Of a DNA stretch of 64,000 nucleotides, positions 1-9,078 are shown in pieces. The position numbers were made by a program, and so were the translations under genes. The DNA lies in NCBI RefSeq assembly GCF_014205765.1, contig NZ_JACIIZ010000006.1, forward strand, positions 124,001 to 188,000, in the 5' to 3' direction. Below the pieces are notes generated by a model, which was given only the letters and a program-made list of their open reading frames with translations, did no database searches and was not told where the DNA came from. The stretch is from Nitrospirillum iridis (GTDB lineage Bacteria; Pseudomonadota; Alphaproteobacteria; Azospirillales; Azospirillaceae). How positions within the stretch are numbered: position 1 is the stretch's first letter; every line of letters begins with the position of its first letter.

Positions 1-1342
1 GAAGATGCGGGCGCCGGGCATGACCATGATGCGCATGCCGATTTTCACCTGGACCACGCTCTGCTCCAACATGCTGATCGTGGCGGCCTTCCCCATCCTG
101 ACGGCCACGCTGGCGATGCTGTCGCTGGACCGTTACCTGGGCATGCACTTCTTCACCAACGACGGTGGCGGCAACGCCATGATGTACGTGAACCTCATCT
201 GGGCCTGGGGCCATCCTGAGGTGTACATCCTGGTCCTGCCGGCCTTCGGCATCTTCTCCGAAGTCATCTCCACCTTCTCGTCCAAGAAGCTGTTCGGCTA
301 CACCTCGATGGTCTACGCCACGGTCTGCATCACCGTGCTGTCGTTCATCGTCTGGCTGCACCACTTCTTCACCATGGGTGCGGGCGCCAACGTGAATGCC
401 TTCTTCGGCATTTCCACGATGATCATCTCCATCCCCACCGGCGCCAAGATCTTCAACTGGCTGTTCACCATGTACCGCGGCCGGGTGCAGTTCACCGTGC
501 CGGTGCTGTGGACCCTGGGCTTCATGGTCACCTTCACCATCGGCGGCATGACCGGCGTGCTGATGGCGGTGCCGGCGGCCGACTTCGTCCTGCACAACAG
601 CCTGTTCCTGATCGCCCACTTCCACAACGTCATCATCGGCGGTGTGCTGTTCGGCTACCTGGCCGGTTTCACCTACTGGTTCCCCAAGGCCTTCGGCTTC
701 AAGCTGAACGAGACCCTGGGCAAGGTGTCGTTCTGGTGCTGGCTGGTCGGCTTCTACCTGGCCTTCATGCCCCTGTACGCCCTGGGCCTGATGGGCATGA
801 CCCGTCGCATGAACCATGTCGACAACGTCGTCTGGCACAACTACCTGCTGGTGGCGGCGCTGGGTGCGGCCATCATCGCCTGCGGCATCGGCGCCTTCGT
901 CCTGCAGATCCTGGTGAGCGTGCTGAACCGCAAGTCGCTGCGCGACCTGACCGGCGATCCGTGGAATGGCCGTACCCTGGAATGGGCCACCTCCTCCCCG
1001 CCGGCCTTCTACAACTTCCCGGAGACGCCGGTGGTCACCGCCCGCGACGCCTTCTGGGAGCAGAAGCAGTCCACGGGTGCAGGCCTGCAGCCGCTGGCCG
1101 CCTACCGCAAGATCCACATGCCCCACAACACGGGCACCGGCGTCATCGTCGGCGGGTTCGTGGCGCTGCTGGGCTTCGCGTTGATCTGGCACATCTGGTG
1201 GCTGGTCGTGGCGACCTTCGCCGGTGCCGCCGCCGTCGCCATCGGTCACTCGTTCAACGAGAACCGGGACTACTACGTCCCCTCCACCCAGGTGGCGGAG
1301 ACCGAGGGCAAGTACTTCAACCAACTGACGTCGCAGGTCTGA
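1..1342 (+). CDS. cyoB: Cytochrome bo3 ubiquinol oxidase subunit I, 5'-truncated by window edge
   Basis: Catalytic subunit of a proton-pumping quinol oxidase of the inner membrane that reduces O2 to water. The gene enters from outside the window: the reading frame is open from base 2 and about 446 residues are visible, against roughly 660 in the family. Metal ligands are intact: GHPEVY (CuB histidine and the cross-linked tyrosine), HHFFT (CuB histidine pair) and AHFHNV (heme o3 and heme b histidines). Many hydrophobic segments are present. cyoC begins one base after the stop and cyoD follows, the usual cyoABCD order, which argues for a quinol rather than a cytochrome c oxidase. The Met at base 5 is internal, not the start. 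Confidence 0.96.
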   Translation, partial: KMRAPGMTMMRMPIFTWTTLCSNMLIVAAFPILTATLAMLSLDRYLGMHFFTNDGGGNAMMYVNLIWAWGHPEVYILVLPAFGIFSEVISTFSSKKLFGYTSMVYATVCITVLSFIVWLHHFFTMGAGANVNAFFGISTMIISIPTGAKIFNWLFTMYRGRVQFTVPVLWTLGFMVTFTIGGMTGVLMAVPAADFVLHNSLFLIAHFHNVIIGGVLFGYLAGFTYWFPKAFGFKLNETLGKVSFWCWLVGFYLAFMPLYALGLMGMTRRMNHVDNVVWHNYLLVAALGAAIIACGIGAFVLQILVSVLNRKSLRDLTGDPWNGRTLEWATSSPPAFYNFPETPVVTARDAFWEQKQSTGAGLQPLAAYRKIHMPHNTGTGVIVGGFVALLGFALIWHIWWLVVATFAGAAAVAIGHSFNENRDYYVPSTQVAETEGKYFNQLTSQV

Positions 1343-1343
1343 G

Positions 1344-1979
1344 ATGACGGGCAACACCCAAATGCTGGCCGGTGACGCGGCCCTCCTCCATGACGTGGAG
1401 GCTCATGACGAGCACCACGACGACGGTTCCAAAACCACGCTGGGGTTTTGGATCTACCTGATGAGCGACTGCATCCTGTTCGCCGCCGTGTTCGCGAGCT
1501 TCGCGGTGCTGCGCGGACAGACGGCCGGCGGGCCGGACGCCAAGGAGCTGTTCAGCCTGCCCTACGTGGCCGGCGAAACCGCCTGCCTGCTGCTGTCCAG
1601 CTTCACCTACGGCATGGCCATGATCGCGGCCGAGCGGCAGCAGCGGTCGGCCACCCTGCGCTGGCTGGGCGTGACCCTGGCGCTGGGCCTGGGCTTCATG
1701 TTCATGGAGCTGCATGAGTTCGCCGAACTGATCGCCGAGGGGGCGGGCCCCGACCGCTCAGCCTTCCTGTCGTCGTTCTTCACCCTGGTCGGCACCCACG
1801 GCCTGCACGTCCTGTCCGGCATGGTCTGGATGGTGGTGCTGATGGCCCACGTGCTGCGCCGCGGCCTGACCCAGGCCAACATCGTCCGCCTGACCTGCCT
1901 CAGCCTGTTCTGGCACTTCCTGGACATCGTCTGGATCGGCGTGTTCACCATCGTCTACCTGACCGGAGTGGCCGCGTGA
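1344..1979 (+). CDS. cyoC: Cytochrome bo3 ubiquinol oxidase subunit III
   Basis: Non-catalytic membrane subunit of the bo3 quinol oxidase, 211 residues, typical for CyoC. After a soluble, histidine- and aspartate-rich N-terminus (HDVEAHDEHHDDG) come five hydrophobic segments and the family signatures GFWIYLMSDCILFA near the start and SLFWHFLDIVWIGVFT near the end. It starts one base after the cyoB stop and its TGA overlaps the cyoD ATG, so the three genes are translationally coupled. The acidic His-rich leader is a little unusual and is matched by a stronger one in CyoD. Confidence 0.96.
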   Translation: MTGNTQMLAGDAALLHDVEAHDEHHDDGSKTTLGFWIYLMSDCILFAAVFASFAVLRGQTAGGPDAKELFSLPYVAGETACLLLSSFTYGMAMIAAERQQRSATLRWLGVTLALGLGFMFMELHEFAELIAEGAGPDRSAFLSSFFTLVGTHGLHVLSGMVWMVVLMAHVLRRGLTQANIVRLTCLSLFWHFLDIVWIGVFTIVYLTGVAA

Positions 1980-2374
1980 TGGCTACCGCACATACCTCCG
2001 CGCACGGCCATGATCATGGCCATGACCATTCCTCCCACGGCCACGGCCACGGTGAAGGCGCCCACGGCAGCGTGAAGTCCTACATCGTCGGCTTCATCCT
2101 GTCGGTCATCCTGACCGCCATTCCCTTCGCCCTGGTCATGTCGGGCACGGTCCCGGCGGCCACGGCGGTGCCGGTCTGCTTCGGCCTGGGCATCGTCCAG
2201 ATCGTCGTGCACCTGGTGTACTTCCTGCACATGAACAGCTCCTCCGCCCGGTCCTGGAACATGGCGGCCTTCCTGTTCACGCTGCTGATCGTCGCCATCC
2301 TGGTGGTCGGTTCCTGGTGGGTCATGGCCCACCTGAACGCCAACATGATGCCCGGCGCCATGCCCATGGAGTAA
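1979..2374 (+). CDS. cyoD: Cytochrome bo3 ubiquinol oxidase subunit IV
   Basis: Small assembly and stability subunit of the bo3 oxidase, 131 residues. Three transmembrane segments follow a markedly histidine-rich N-terminus: ten His in about the first 30 residues, as HGHDHGHDH and SHGHGHGEGAH. The family signature VQIVVHLVYFLHMN is present in the middle. I take the ATG at 1979, overlapping the cyoC TGA by one base; a GTG lies one codon upstream. No cyoE (heme O synthase) follows, so that gene must sit elsewhere. The His-rich tail could bind Cu or other metal; that is inference only. Confidence 0.94.
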   Translation: MATAHTSAHGHDHGHDHSSHGHGHGEGAHGSVKSYIVGFILSVILTAIPFALVMSGTVPAATAVPVCFGLGIVQIVVHLVYFLHMNSSSARSWNMAAFLFTLLIVAILVVGSWWVMAHLNANMMPGAMPME

Positions 2375-2383
2375 GGCGTGTTC

Positions 2384-2422
2384 CCCGGGGGTGGGCGGGT
2401 CACCACCCTCCCCTCCCCCGGG
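2384..2422 (+). terminator. Hairpin after cyoD, possible terminator
   Basis: CCCGGGGG (2384-2391) pairs with CCCCCGGG (2415-2422), with further GGG/CCC pairing inside. It lies just after the cyoD stop and before regB. There is no run of T after the stem, so termination is inferred from position and stem strength only. Confidence 0.4.
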
Positions 2423-2588
2423 CCGCTTCCCTGAAAATCATGCCGCCGACGACCTTCAGGGCGATCACGAGACCATCCCGACCGGCCCGGCGGGATGGCC
2501 CCGTGATCGCCTTCGTCATTGCCGGCCCCCCGATGAACCGCTAGTCCTACCGAAAAGACATCCGTCACCGGGGAGGACTAGGGACAGG

Positions 2589-3902
2589 ATGGAAGAGATT
2601 TCGATCCAGGACACGACCAACAAGAACAACCTGCTGCTGCTTGTCACCCTGCGTTGGCTGGCGGTCGGCGGCCAAGTGGTCACCATCGCCGCGGCCCAGG
2701 CCTGGTTCGATATCGAGCTGCCGCTCATCCCCATGGCCGGCGTGTTGCTGTTCCTGGTGCTGCTGAACCTGGTCAGCCTGATCCGCAGCCGCAGCAGCCC
2801 CCACATCACCAGTACCGAACTGTTCCTGGGCCTGCTGTTGGACGTGGCCGCGCTGACCATGCAGCTGTATCTCAGCGGTGGCGCCACCAACCCCTTCATC
2901 TCGCTGTTCCTGCTGCAGGTCATCCTCGGCGCGGTGCTGCTGCAATCCCCCCTGACCTGGACCCTGGTGGCGGTGACCAGCGCCTGCTTCGTCGGGCTGA
3001 CCGCCTTCCATCATGACATCGCCCTGTTCTCGCAGGGGCTGGCGTCGGCCGGCGGGGCCTGGCCCCGGGTGTTCGACCTGTACCTGGCGGGCACCTTCAT
3101 CTGCTTCCTGCTGGCCTCGGTGCTGGCCGTCAGTTTCGTCACCCGCATCAACACCAACCTGCGCCGGCGTGACGCCCGCCTGTCGGACCTGCGCCAGAAG
3201 TCGGCGGAGGAAGACCACATCGTGCGCATGGGCCTGCTGGCCTCGGGCGCCGCGCACGAACTGGGCACCCCCTTGGCCACCCTGTCGGTCATCCTGAATG
3301 ACTGGCAGCACATGCCGGCCAACCAGCCGCAGGCGGAGTTCCTGGACGAGGTGGCGGAGATGCAGGCGGCCGTGGGCCGCTGCAAGGAGATCGTGTCCCG
3401 CATCCTGCTGACGGCGGGCGAGGCGCGGGGCGAAGGGGCGAAGCGCACCACCCTGGTGCGCTTCCTGGACGACGTGGTGGACGACTGGCGCCGGGCGCAC
3501 CCCGACCGCACCATAGACTACGCCAACCACATCATGGACGACGTCGCCATCGCGTCGGACACCGCCATCAAGCAAAGCCTGTTCAACGTCTTCGACAACG
3601 CGTTGGAGGCGTCGCCCCAGTGGGTCGGCATCGATGTCGCCTGTCACGATGGTCTGTTGACCGTTACGGTGCAGGATAGGGGACCGGGCTTCGCCCCCGA
3701 CATCCTGACGCGTTTCGGCAAACCCTACCAGTCCACCAAGAACAGGCCCGGTAGCGGCCTGGGCCTCTTCCTTACCGTCAACGTGGCGCGCAAACTGGGG
3801 GGAAGGGTGACGGCCGGCAACAACCCGGCCGGCGGCGCCACCGTTGAATTGCGCCTGCCCATCGAGTCTCTGGTGATCGAGGATACCGATGATGGACGAT
3901 AG
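2589..3902 (+). CDS. regB: RegB/PrrB/ActS-family redox sensor histidine kinase
   Basis: Membrane sensor kinase that responds to respiratory-chain redox state and phosphorylates RegA. 437 residues from the ATG at 2589 (MEEISIQD), just after a GGGACAGG stretch; the frame stays open upstream but without a convincing start. About six transmembrane segments fill residues 15-190. They include GGATNPF (97-103), the conserved heptapeptide linked to ubiquinone sensing in RegB. The H-box is AHELGTPLATL with His223. Cys265 in RCKEI lies where RegB proteins carry their redox-switch cysteine. N, G1 and G2 boxes follow (NVFDNALEAS, QDRGPGF, GSGLGLFL). It overlaps regA by 14 bases and sits beside a cyo operon, a plausible target. 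Confidence 0.92.
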   Translation: MEEISIQDTTNKNNLLLLVTLRWLAVGGQVVTIAAAQAWFDIELPLIPMAGVLLFLVLLNLVSLIRSRSSPHITSTELFLGLLLDVAALTMQLYLSGGATNPFISLFLLQVILGAVLLQSPLTWTLVAVTSACFVGLTAFHHDIALFSQGLASAGGAWPRVFDLYLAGTFICFLLASVLAVSFVTRINTNLRRRDARLSDLRQKSAEEDHIVRMGLLASGAAHELGTPLATLSVILNDWQHMPANQPQAEFLDEVAEMQAAVGRCKEIVSRILLTAGEARGEGAKRTTLVRFLDDVVDDWRRAHPDRTIDYANHIMDDVAIASDTAIKQSLFNVFDNALEASPQWVGIDVACHDGLLTVTVQDRGPGFAPDILTRFGKPYQSTKNRPGSGLGLFLTVNVARKLGGRVTAGNNPAGGATVELRLPIESLVIEDTDDGR

Positions 3903-4458
3903 CCCCACCCTGGACGGCGGTGTTGACGACGACGCCCCCCTCCTGCTGATCGTGGAGGACGACCCCTCCTTCGGCCGGGCGCTGAAACGCTCCTTCGAGC
4001 GGCGCGGCTACCATGTGATGACCTGCGACCGGGCCGAGGCCCTGCCCGGCCTGCTGGCCGACGCCACGCCCGATTTCGCCGTGGTGGATTTGAAGCTGGC
4101 CGGCGCCTCCGGCCTGGAATGCGTGAAGACCCTGCACGCCCACGATCCGGAAATGAAGATCGTGGTGCTGACCGGCTTCGCCAGCATCGCCACGGCGGTG
4201 GAGGCCATCAAGCTGGGCGCCTGCCACTACCTGGCCAAGCCGTCGAACACCGACGACATCGAGGCCGCCTTCGACCGGGCCGAGGGCGACAGCGGCGTCA
4301 GCCTCAGCAGCCGCGCCACCTCCATCAAGACGCTGGAGTGGGAACGCATCCACGAGACCCTGGCCGACACCGACTTCAACGTGTCGGAAGCGGCCCGCCG
4401 CCTGGGCATGCATCGCCGCACACTGGCGCGCAAGCTGGCGAAGCAGCGGGTGAGCTGA
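3889..4458 (+). CDS. regA: RegA/PrrA/ActR-family response regulator
   Basis: Cytoplasmic partner of RegB; a DNA-binding regulator of respiration, carbon and nitrogen genes in this family. 189 residues. The receiver domain has the acidic pocket VEDD near residue 24, phospho-acceptor Asp67 (VVDLKLAG), the conserved Thr in VLTGF and Lys in LAKPSN. The C-terminal Fis-type helix-turn-helix reads NVSEAARRLGMHRRTLARKL, the highly conserved RegA recognition region. Two adjacent ATG codons (3889, 3892) could serve as start; both lie inside the end of regB, so translation is coupled. Confidence 0.93.
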   Translation: MMDDSPTLDGGVDDDAPLLLIVEDDPSFGRALKRSFERRGYHVMTCDRAEALPGLLADATPDFAVVDLKLAGASGLECVKTLHAHDPEMKIVVLTGFASIATAVEAIKLGACHYLAKPSNTDDIEAAFDRAEGDSGVSLSSRATSIKTLEWERIHETLADTDFNVSEAARRLGMHRRTLARKLAKQRVS

Positions 4459-4541
4459 TTTTTGGTTGACGCCACAACTTCCTCCGGTGGGAAATGGGGG
4501 CCGCCTTGAAAGCGGCTCACAACAACATCGGGAGATGCCCC

Positions 4542-5306
4542 TTGGACCTGTTCAGCCTGGGCGGCAAGCGCGCCCTCATCACCGGCTCCACCCGTGGCCT
4601 GGGGCAGGCCATCGCGCGGGAAATGGCCCGCGCCGGCGCCAGCGTCCTCATTTCCAGCGAGGTGCCGGACGATTGCCGACGGGTGGCGGCGGAGTTCCGG
4701 GCGCAGGGGCTGGACGCCCATCCCCTTCCCTGCGACGTGGCCGACGACGATGCTCTGGACGCCCTGGCCACGGCGGCCGAGGCGTTGCCGGGCGGCGTCG
4801 ACATCCTGGTCTGCAACGCCGGCCTGAACCTGCACAACGGCCCCAGCGCCACCACGCCGGATGACGCCTATGAGCGCGTCATGGCCATCAACCTGCGCAG
4901 CGCCTTCCGCCTGTGCAACCGCATCGTCCCCGCCATGGCGGAGCGGGGCGACGGTGCGGTGATCCTGATGTCCAGCCTGTCCGGCCTGCGCGGCAACCGC
5001 GGCCTGGGGGTCTATTCCATGACCAAGGCGGCCCTGGCCCAGATGGCGCGCAATCTGGCGGTGGAGCACGGGCCCCGCAATGTGCGGGTCAACGCCATCA
5101 GCCCCGGGTTGATCGATACCGACCTGTCGGCGGTATTCAAGGCGGACCCCGCCCGCCTGGAAAAGCGCATGGCCCAGACGCCCCTGCGCCGCATGGGCAC
5201 CCCGCAGGAAATCGCGGGCACGGCGGTCTATCTGGCCTCCGCCGCCGGCGCCTTTGTCACCGGGCACAACCTGGTGGTGGACGGCGGCACCCTCATCACA
5301 GATTGA
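4542..5306 (+). CDS. SDR-family oxidoreductase
   Basis: Classical short-chain dehydrogenase/reductase, about 254 residues, cytoplasmic, NAD(P)-dependent. It has the cofactor loop [12 protein letters not shown], the catalytic Ser in LMSSLSG, YSMTK as the YxxxK active site, and [11 protein letters not shown] after it. I choose the TTG at 4542 because GGGAG lies seven bases upstream and the product then begins [16 protein letters not shown], as SDRs usually do. An ATG at 4494 in frame would add 16 residues without a well-spaced ribosome site. The substrate cannot be told. It ends inside the 3' end of the convergent LysR gene. Confidence 0.85.
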   Translation: MDLFSLGGKRALITGSTRGLGQAIAREMARAGASVLISSEVPDDCRRVAAEFRAQGLDAHPLPCDVADDDALDALATAAEALPGGVDILVCNAGLNLHNGPSATTPDDAYERVMAINLRSAFRLCNRIVPAMAERGDGAVILMSSLSGLRGNRGLGVYSMTKAALAQMARNLAVEHGPRNVRVNAISPGLIDTDLSAVFKADPARLEKRMAQTPLRRMGTPQEIAGTAVYLASAAGAFVTGHNLVVDGGTLITD

Positions 5307-6222
5307 AATCCTTCGTCCAGGGCGCGGAGCCCGCTGTGAAGCGGCGGGCGAGGAAGTCCAGCAGCACGGCCACGCGGGCGGCGCGGGGACCGCCCGCCGG
5401 CGTCACCAGGTTGATGGCCAGGGGCGGGGGCGCCCAGTCCGGCAGGGCGATGACCAGACGGCCATCGCGCACGGCCTCCCACGCCAGGAAATCCGGCTGC
5501 AAGGCGATGCCCAGGCCGGCCAGCAGCGCGTCCTGCAAAGCGTCGGCGTTGGTGGCGCTCAAGGGGCCCTTGACCCGCACCGCCTCCTCCGTCCCGTCCA
5601 GATGGGTGAAGCGCCACGTCTCCCCCGTCGCCAGATAGCTGTAGACCAGGCAGGCGTGGTCCTTGAGATCGCGCGGGCGGCCGGGCAGGCCGCGGCGGGC
5701 GAAATAGGCGGGCGCCCCCACCACCCAGCGCCGCACCGGGCACAGCCGCCGGGTGATCAGGCTGGAGTCCGCCAGTTCGGCGATGCGCAGCGCCACATCG
5801 ACGCCGCCGGCGACCAGGTCCACCAGCCGGTCATCCAGTTGCAGATCCACGGTTACGTCCGGATAGGCCGCCAGGAAATCGGGCAGGGCCGGGGCCACGT
5901 GGCGCACGCCGAAGGACATGGGTGCCGCCAGCCGCACCCGCCCGTGTGGCTGGCTGGACTTGGCCTGGGCCTCCGCCTCCACCGCCTCGCCTTCCGCCAG
6001 GATTTGCGCGGCGCGCACCGCCAGCACGCGGCCCGTCTCGGTCAGGGAGAAACGGCGGGACGTGCGGTGGATCAACCGCTCGCCCAACCGCTCCTCCAGC
6101 CGCTTCACCGCCTTGGACACCGTGGCGTTGGACAGGCCGAAATCGCTGGCGGCGGCGGCGAAGGAGCCAGTTTCCGCCACCTTGGCGAAGATGGCCCAGG
6201 CCTCAAGGTCGGGGATGGGCAT
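5296..6222 (-). CDS. LysR-family transcriptional regulator
   Basis: DNA-binding regulator, 308 residues from the ATG at 6222 ([12 protein letters not shown]). The N-terminal winged helix-turn-helix is typical ([30 protein letters not shown] in outline, residues about 12-41), followed by a linker helix and a periplasmic-binding-protein-like effector domain ([11 protein letters not shown] onward). It is divergent from the pirin gene with 146 bases between, the usual arrangement for a LysR protein and its target. Its 3' end overlaps the upstream SDR by 11 bases. Longer upstream in-frame starts would run through the shared promoter and are unlikely. Confidence 0.9.
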   Translation of the reverse strand: MPIPDLEAWAIFAKVAETGSFAAAASDFGLSNATVSKAVKRLEERLGERLIHRTSRRFSLTETGRVLAVRAAQILAEGEAVEAEAQAKSSQPHGRVRLAAPMSFGVRHVAPALPDFLAAYPDVTVDLQLDDRLVDLVAGGVDVALRIAELADSSLITRRLCPVRRWVVGAPAYFARRGLPGRPRDLKDHACLVYSYLATGETWRFTHLDGTEEAVRVKGPLSATNADALQDALLAGLGIALQPDFLAWEAVRDGRLVIALPDWAPPPLAINLVTPAGGPRAARVAVLLDFLARRFTAGSAPWTKDFNL

Positions 6223-6252
6223 GGGATAAGGTCTCGGCTTCGATGTCAAAAA

Positions 6253-6271
6253 TGGAAATGATGAAGTTCCA
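6253..6271. promoter_or_regulatory. Candidate LysR operator between lysR and pirin
   Basis: Inverted repeat TGGAA-N9-TTCCA in an A/T-rich stretch of an otherwise GC-rich divergent intergenic region. Size and position fit a LysR-type (T-N11-A class) site controlling both genes. Inferred from symmetry and position only. Confidence 0.45.
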
Positions 6272-6368
6272 TAGTTTCTATTTTCGCGCACGGCGTCCAG
6301 GGCCATCTTAAGTCCTGTCAGCGGCGCCCACCGGCACCGCACCGAAGATGAAAGCAAGGAGCTGTGTC

Positions 6369-7067
6369 ATGATTGAACGTCGGCCGTTCGCCAAACTGGG
6401 TGGCGCCAACCATGGTTGGCTGAAGGCCAAGCATCATTTCTCGTTCGCCAGCTACTACGATCCCAGCCGCATGAACTGGGGTAGTCTGCGGGTCTGGAAC
6501 GACGATGAGATCGCGGCCAAGTCCGGCTTTCCCCCGCACCCCCATGCGGACATGGAGATCATCACCTATGTCCGCGATGGTGCCATCACCCATCAGGACA
6601 GCGTGGGCAACCAGGGCCGCACCGAAGCTGGCGACGTGCAGGTGATGTCGGCCGGTTCCGGCATCCGCCATTCGGAATACAATCTGGAAGATGAGACCAC
6701 CCGCATCTTCCAGATCTGGATCCAGCCGGAAACGCGGGGCGGCACGCCGTCCTGGGGCGCCAAGCCCTTCCCCAAGGCCGACCGCTCCGGCCGGTTCGTG
6801 ACGCTGGCCAGCGGCTTCGCCGAAGATGAGGGCGCCCTGCCCATCCGCGCCAAGGCCCGGGTCATGGGGGCCACGGTGAAGGCGGGTGAACGGGTCAGCC
6901 TGACCCTGGACCCCAGCCGTCACGTCTACCTGGTCCCGGCCAAGGGCGTGGTGGAGATCGACGGCGTCCGCATCGAGGCCCGCGACGGCGCCGCCATCAC
7001 CGACCAGAGTGTGCTGGAGGTGGTGGGCATTGAGGACGCCGAGGTGGTGCTGGTCGACGCCGCGTGA
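6369..7067 (+). CDS. Pirin family protein
   Basis: Bicupin of the pirin/YhhW type, 232 residues; relatives are iron-binding and some have quercetin 2,3-dioxygenase (quercetinase) activity. The N-terminal cupin carries the metal site: the PHPHADMEIITY histidine pair and Glu, and SGIRHSEYN. The start ATG at 6369 (MIERRPFAKLGG) has AAGGAG seven bases upstream; an ATG at 6348 is less well placed. It is transcribed divergently from a LysR regulator that probably controls it. The physiological substrate is unknown. Confidence 0.9.
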   Translation: MIERRPFAKLGGANHGWLKAKHHFSFASYYDPSRMNWGSLRVWNDDEIAAKSGFPPHPHADMEIITYVRDGAITHQDSVGNQGRTEAGDVQVMSAGSGIRHSEYNLEDETTRIFQIWIQPETRGGTPSWGAKPFPKADRSGRFVTLASGFAEDEGALPIRAKARVMGATVKAGERVSLTLDPSRHVYLVPAKGVVEIDGVRIEARDGAAITDQSVLEVVGIEDAEVVLVDAA

Positions 7068-7358
7068 CAACCGCGTGGCGTGACAACGGGGGAGAGGGCG
7101 CGCGCCCGCGAATGGCGCGCGTCCACCTCGCCGGCGACCCGCCGCTGTCGGCCTTATATCCCATGGCCGAGGAGCGTCCGCCCCTCTTGGAACGATGGCG
7201 CCGGGCCCTACATGCATGAGGCTGGCCGACCCGGTTAACCCGGGGCATATGCCGATGATAGCCGCGCAACCGTTCAAGACCGGGGCAACCCTTCAAGACG
7301 GGGCGGCGCCGGGCTGCTAGGCCCGGAGCATCCATTTCCCAAACGGAGAGTCCGACCG
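7068..7358. other. Intergenic region before dps with a short tandem repeat
   Basis: 291 bases without a supported gene. The one clear feature is a pair of adjacent direct repeats, CAACCGTTCAAGACCGGGG (7267-7285) and CAACCCTTCAAGACGGGG (7286-7303), 56-92 bases before the dps start. This could be a regulator site or a chance duplication. I see no convincing -35/-10 pair. Confidence 0.4.
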
Positions 7359-7820
7359 ATGAGCACCAAGCCGAATTTCCAGGGGGTCCCCGGCGCGCTG
7401 ACGCCGCTGCTGGCCGATATGTTCGCCCTGTACCTCAAGACCAAGAATTTCCACTGGCACATCTCCGGTCCCCATTTCCGGGAATACCATCTGCTGTTGG
7501 ACGCCCAGGCGGCGGAGATTTTCGCCACCACCGACGCCATCGCCGAACGGGTGCGCAAGGTCGGCGGTACCACCCTGAAGTCCATCGGACAGATCAGCAA
7601 ACTGCAGCGCATCAAGGACAACGACGCCGAGAAGGTGGGCGCCCTGGACATGCTGCGCGAACTGCACGAGGACAACGTCACCCTGGCCGGGATCCTGCGC
7701 GAGGCGCACGAGGTCTGCGACGAGGCGGGCGACGTGGCCTCGGCCAGCCTGCTGGAGAACTGGATCGACGAAGCGGAACAGCGCGCCTGGTTCCTGGCGG
7801 AGACCGTCAGCGCCGACTGA
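7359..7820 (+). CDS. dps: Dps-family DNA-binding ferritin-like protein
   Basis: 153-residue Dps miniferritin that oxidises Fe(II) with peroxide, stores iron and protects DNA under stress. The intersubunit ferroxidase-site signature is present: KNFHWHISGPHF near residues 28-39, then HLLLDAQAAEIF with the paired Asp/Glu ligands and TTDAIAERVRKVGG. Length and all-helical composition fit. The Lys-containing N-terminal tail is short. A GGAGAG stretch precedes the ATG. It looks monocistronic. Confidence 0.93.
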   Translation: MSTKPNFQGVPGALTPLLADMFALYLKTKNFHWHISGPHFREYHLLLDAQAAEIFATTDAIAERVRKVGGTTLKSIGQISKLQRIKDNDAEKVGALDMLRELHEDNVTLAGILREAHEVCDEAGDVASASLLENWIDEAEQRAWFLAETVSAD

Positions 7821-7829
7821 AGGCGCGCC

Positions 7830-7860
7830 GCCCGCCCCTTCCTTCGGTCGGGCAATTATT
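7830..7860 (+). terminator. Possible terminator after dps
   Basis: GCCCG (7830-7834) pairs with CGGGC (7849-7853), followed by AATTATTT. A short stem with an A/T-rich tail just after the dps stop. Confidence 0.35.
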
Positions 7861-7979
7861 TCAGCGCACGATCCATCAAATCGCGTTCATCCCTGCAAGT
7901 CACCGCCCCCCGCCGCCCCTACCTTGGGTGTCGCGGGGGCCGGTAGCCGGTTCCGCACAGTCGAAGGAACGGCAGGGAC

Positions 7980-9038
7980 ATGACACTGGACAGCGAACAC
8001 CCGTCACCCAATCCCACGAATGGCCACCAGGCGCCCAATGGTCCGCCCGGTGAAGGGTCGGCCGCGACGCGACGTGCCGTCTTGGTAGGCGGTGGCGCCC
8101 TCGCAGCCTTGACCGTCCTTCCGGTTGGCGCCGCCCCGGCGCTGGCGTCCCTGGCCGACTCCCCCTCCCCCACCCATGGCCCTATGGCCGGCAAAGGAAC
8201 CCCCTCCATGAGCTTCATCACCACCAAGGACGGCGCCCAGATCTTCTACAAGGATTGGGGCCCCAAGACCGCCCAGCCTGTCGTCTTCCATCACGGCTGG
8301 CCGCTGACCGCCGATGACTGGGACAACCAGATGATGTTCTTCCTGGGTCAGGGCTATCGCGTCATCGCCCATGACCGGCGCGGGCACGGCCGCTCCAGCC
8401 AGACCGACACTGGCAACGAGATGGACACCTACGCCGCCGACGTCATCGCGCTGGCCGCCGCCCTGGATCTGAAAGGGGCCGTCCATATCGGCCATTCCAC
8501 CGGCGGCGGCGAGGTGGCGCACTACGTCGCCCGGGCCGAGAAGGGTCGCGTGTCCAAGGCCGTGCTGGTCGGCGCTGTGCCGCCCGTCATGGTCAAGTCC
8601 GACAAGAACCCCGGCGGCCTGCCCATGGAGGTGTTCGACGGCTTCCGCGCCCAGTTGGTGGCGAACCGCGCCCAGTTCTACCGCGACATTCCGGCCGGCC
8701 CCTTCTACGGGTTCAACCGCCCAGGCGCCAAAGTCTCGGAAGGCGTGATCGACAATTGGTGGCGTCAGGGCATGATGGGCGGCATCAAGGCCCATTACGA
8801 CTGCATCAAGGCCTTCTCGGAAACCGACTTCACGGAAGATCTGAAGAAGATCGACGTGCCGGTGTTGATCATGCACGGCGACGACGACCAGATCGTGCCC
8901 ATCGCGGACTCAGCACTGCTGTCCGCCAAGCTGGTGAAGAACGGCACGCTGAAGGTTTACAAGGGCTTCCCCCACGGCATGGCCACCACCCACGCCGACA
9001 CCATCAACGCCGACCTGCTGGCCTTCATCAAGGCCTGA
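7980..9038 (+). CDS. Tat-exported alpha/beta hydrolase (non-heme haloperoxidase-like)
   Basis: 352 residues. An N-terminal twin-arginine signal ([13 protein letters not shown], then a hydrophobic stretch ending PALASLA) suggests folded export to the periplasm. The mature part begins at about [18 protein letters not shown], the typical start of the cofactor-free chloroperoxidase/arylesterase group. It has the oxyanion HHGWP, the nucleophile elbow GHSTGGGE, an acid in HGDDDQIVP and the catalytic His in GFPHGM. Homologues are often cytosolic and lack a leader, so the Tat extension (about 75 residues with a linker) is notable. An alternative internal ATG at 8209 would give a leaderless protein. 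The true reaction may be ester hydrolysis or perhydrolysis. Confidence 0.88.
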   Translation: MTLDSEHPSPNPTNGHQAPNGPPGEGSAATRRAVLVGGGALAALTVLPVGAAPALASLADSPSPTHGPMAGKGTPSMSFITTKDGAQIFYKDWGPKTAQPVVFHHGWPLTADDWDNQMMFFLGQGYRVIAHDRRGHGRSSQTDTGNEMDTYAADVIALAAALDLKGAVHIGHSTGGGEVAHYVARAEKGRVSKAVLVGAVPPVMVKSDKNPGGLPMEVFDGFRAQLVANRAQFYRDIPAGPFYGFNRPGAKVSEGVIDNWWRQGMMGGIKAHYDCIKAFSETDFTEDLKKIDVPVLIMHGDDDQIVPIADSALLSAKLVKNGTLKVYKGFPHGMATTHADTINADLLAFIKA

Positions 9039-9050
9039 GTACCGTGACAG

Positions 9051-9078
9051 GGGCGCGGCCGCCACGCCGCGCCCTTTT
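9051..9078. terminator. Rho-independent terminator between convergent genes
   Basis: GGGCGCGGC (9051-9059), six-base loop, GCCGCGCCC (9066-9074), then TTTT. A perfect nine-pair stem with a T run right after the hydrolase stop; it ends at the stop codon of the convergent beta-helix gene. Confidence 0.85.

Noticed and set aside
2565-3908. Minus-strand open frame covering regB
   Set aside because: Shadow frame of a gene with complete kinase motifs; Gln/Gly/Arg-rich composition.
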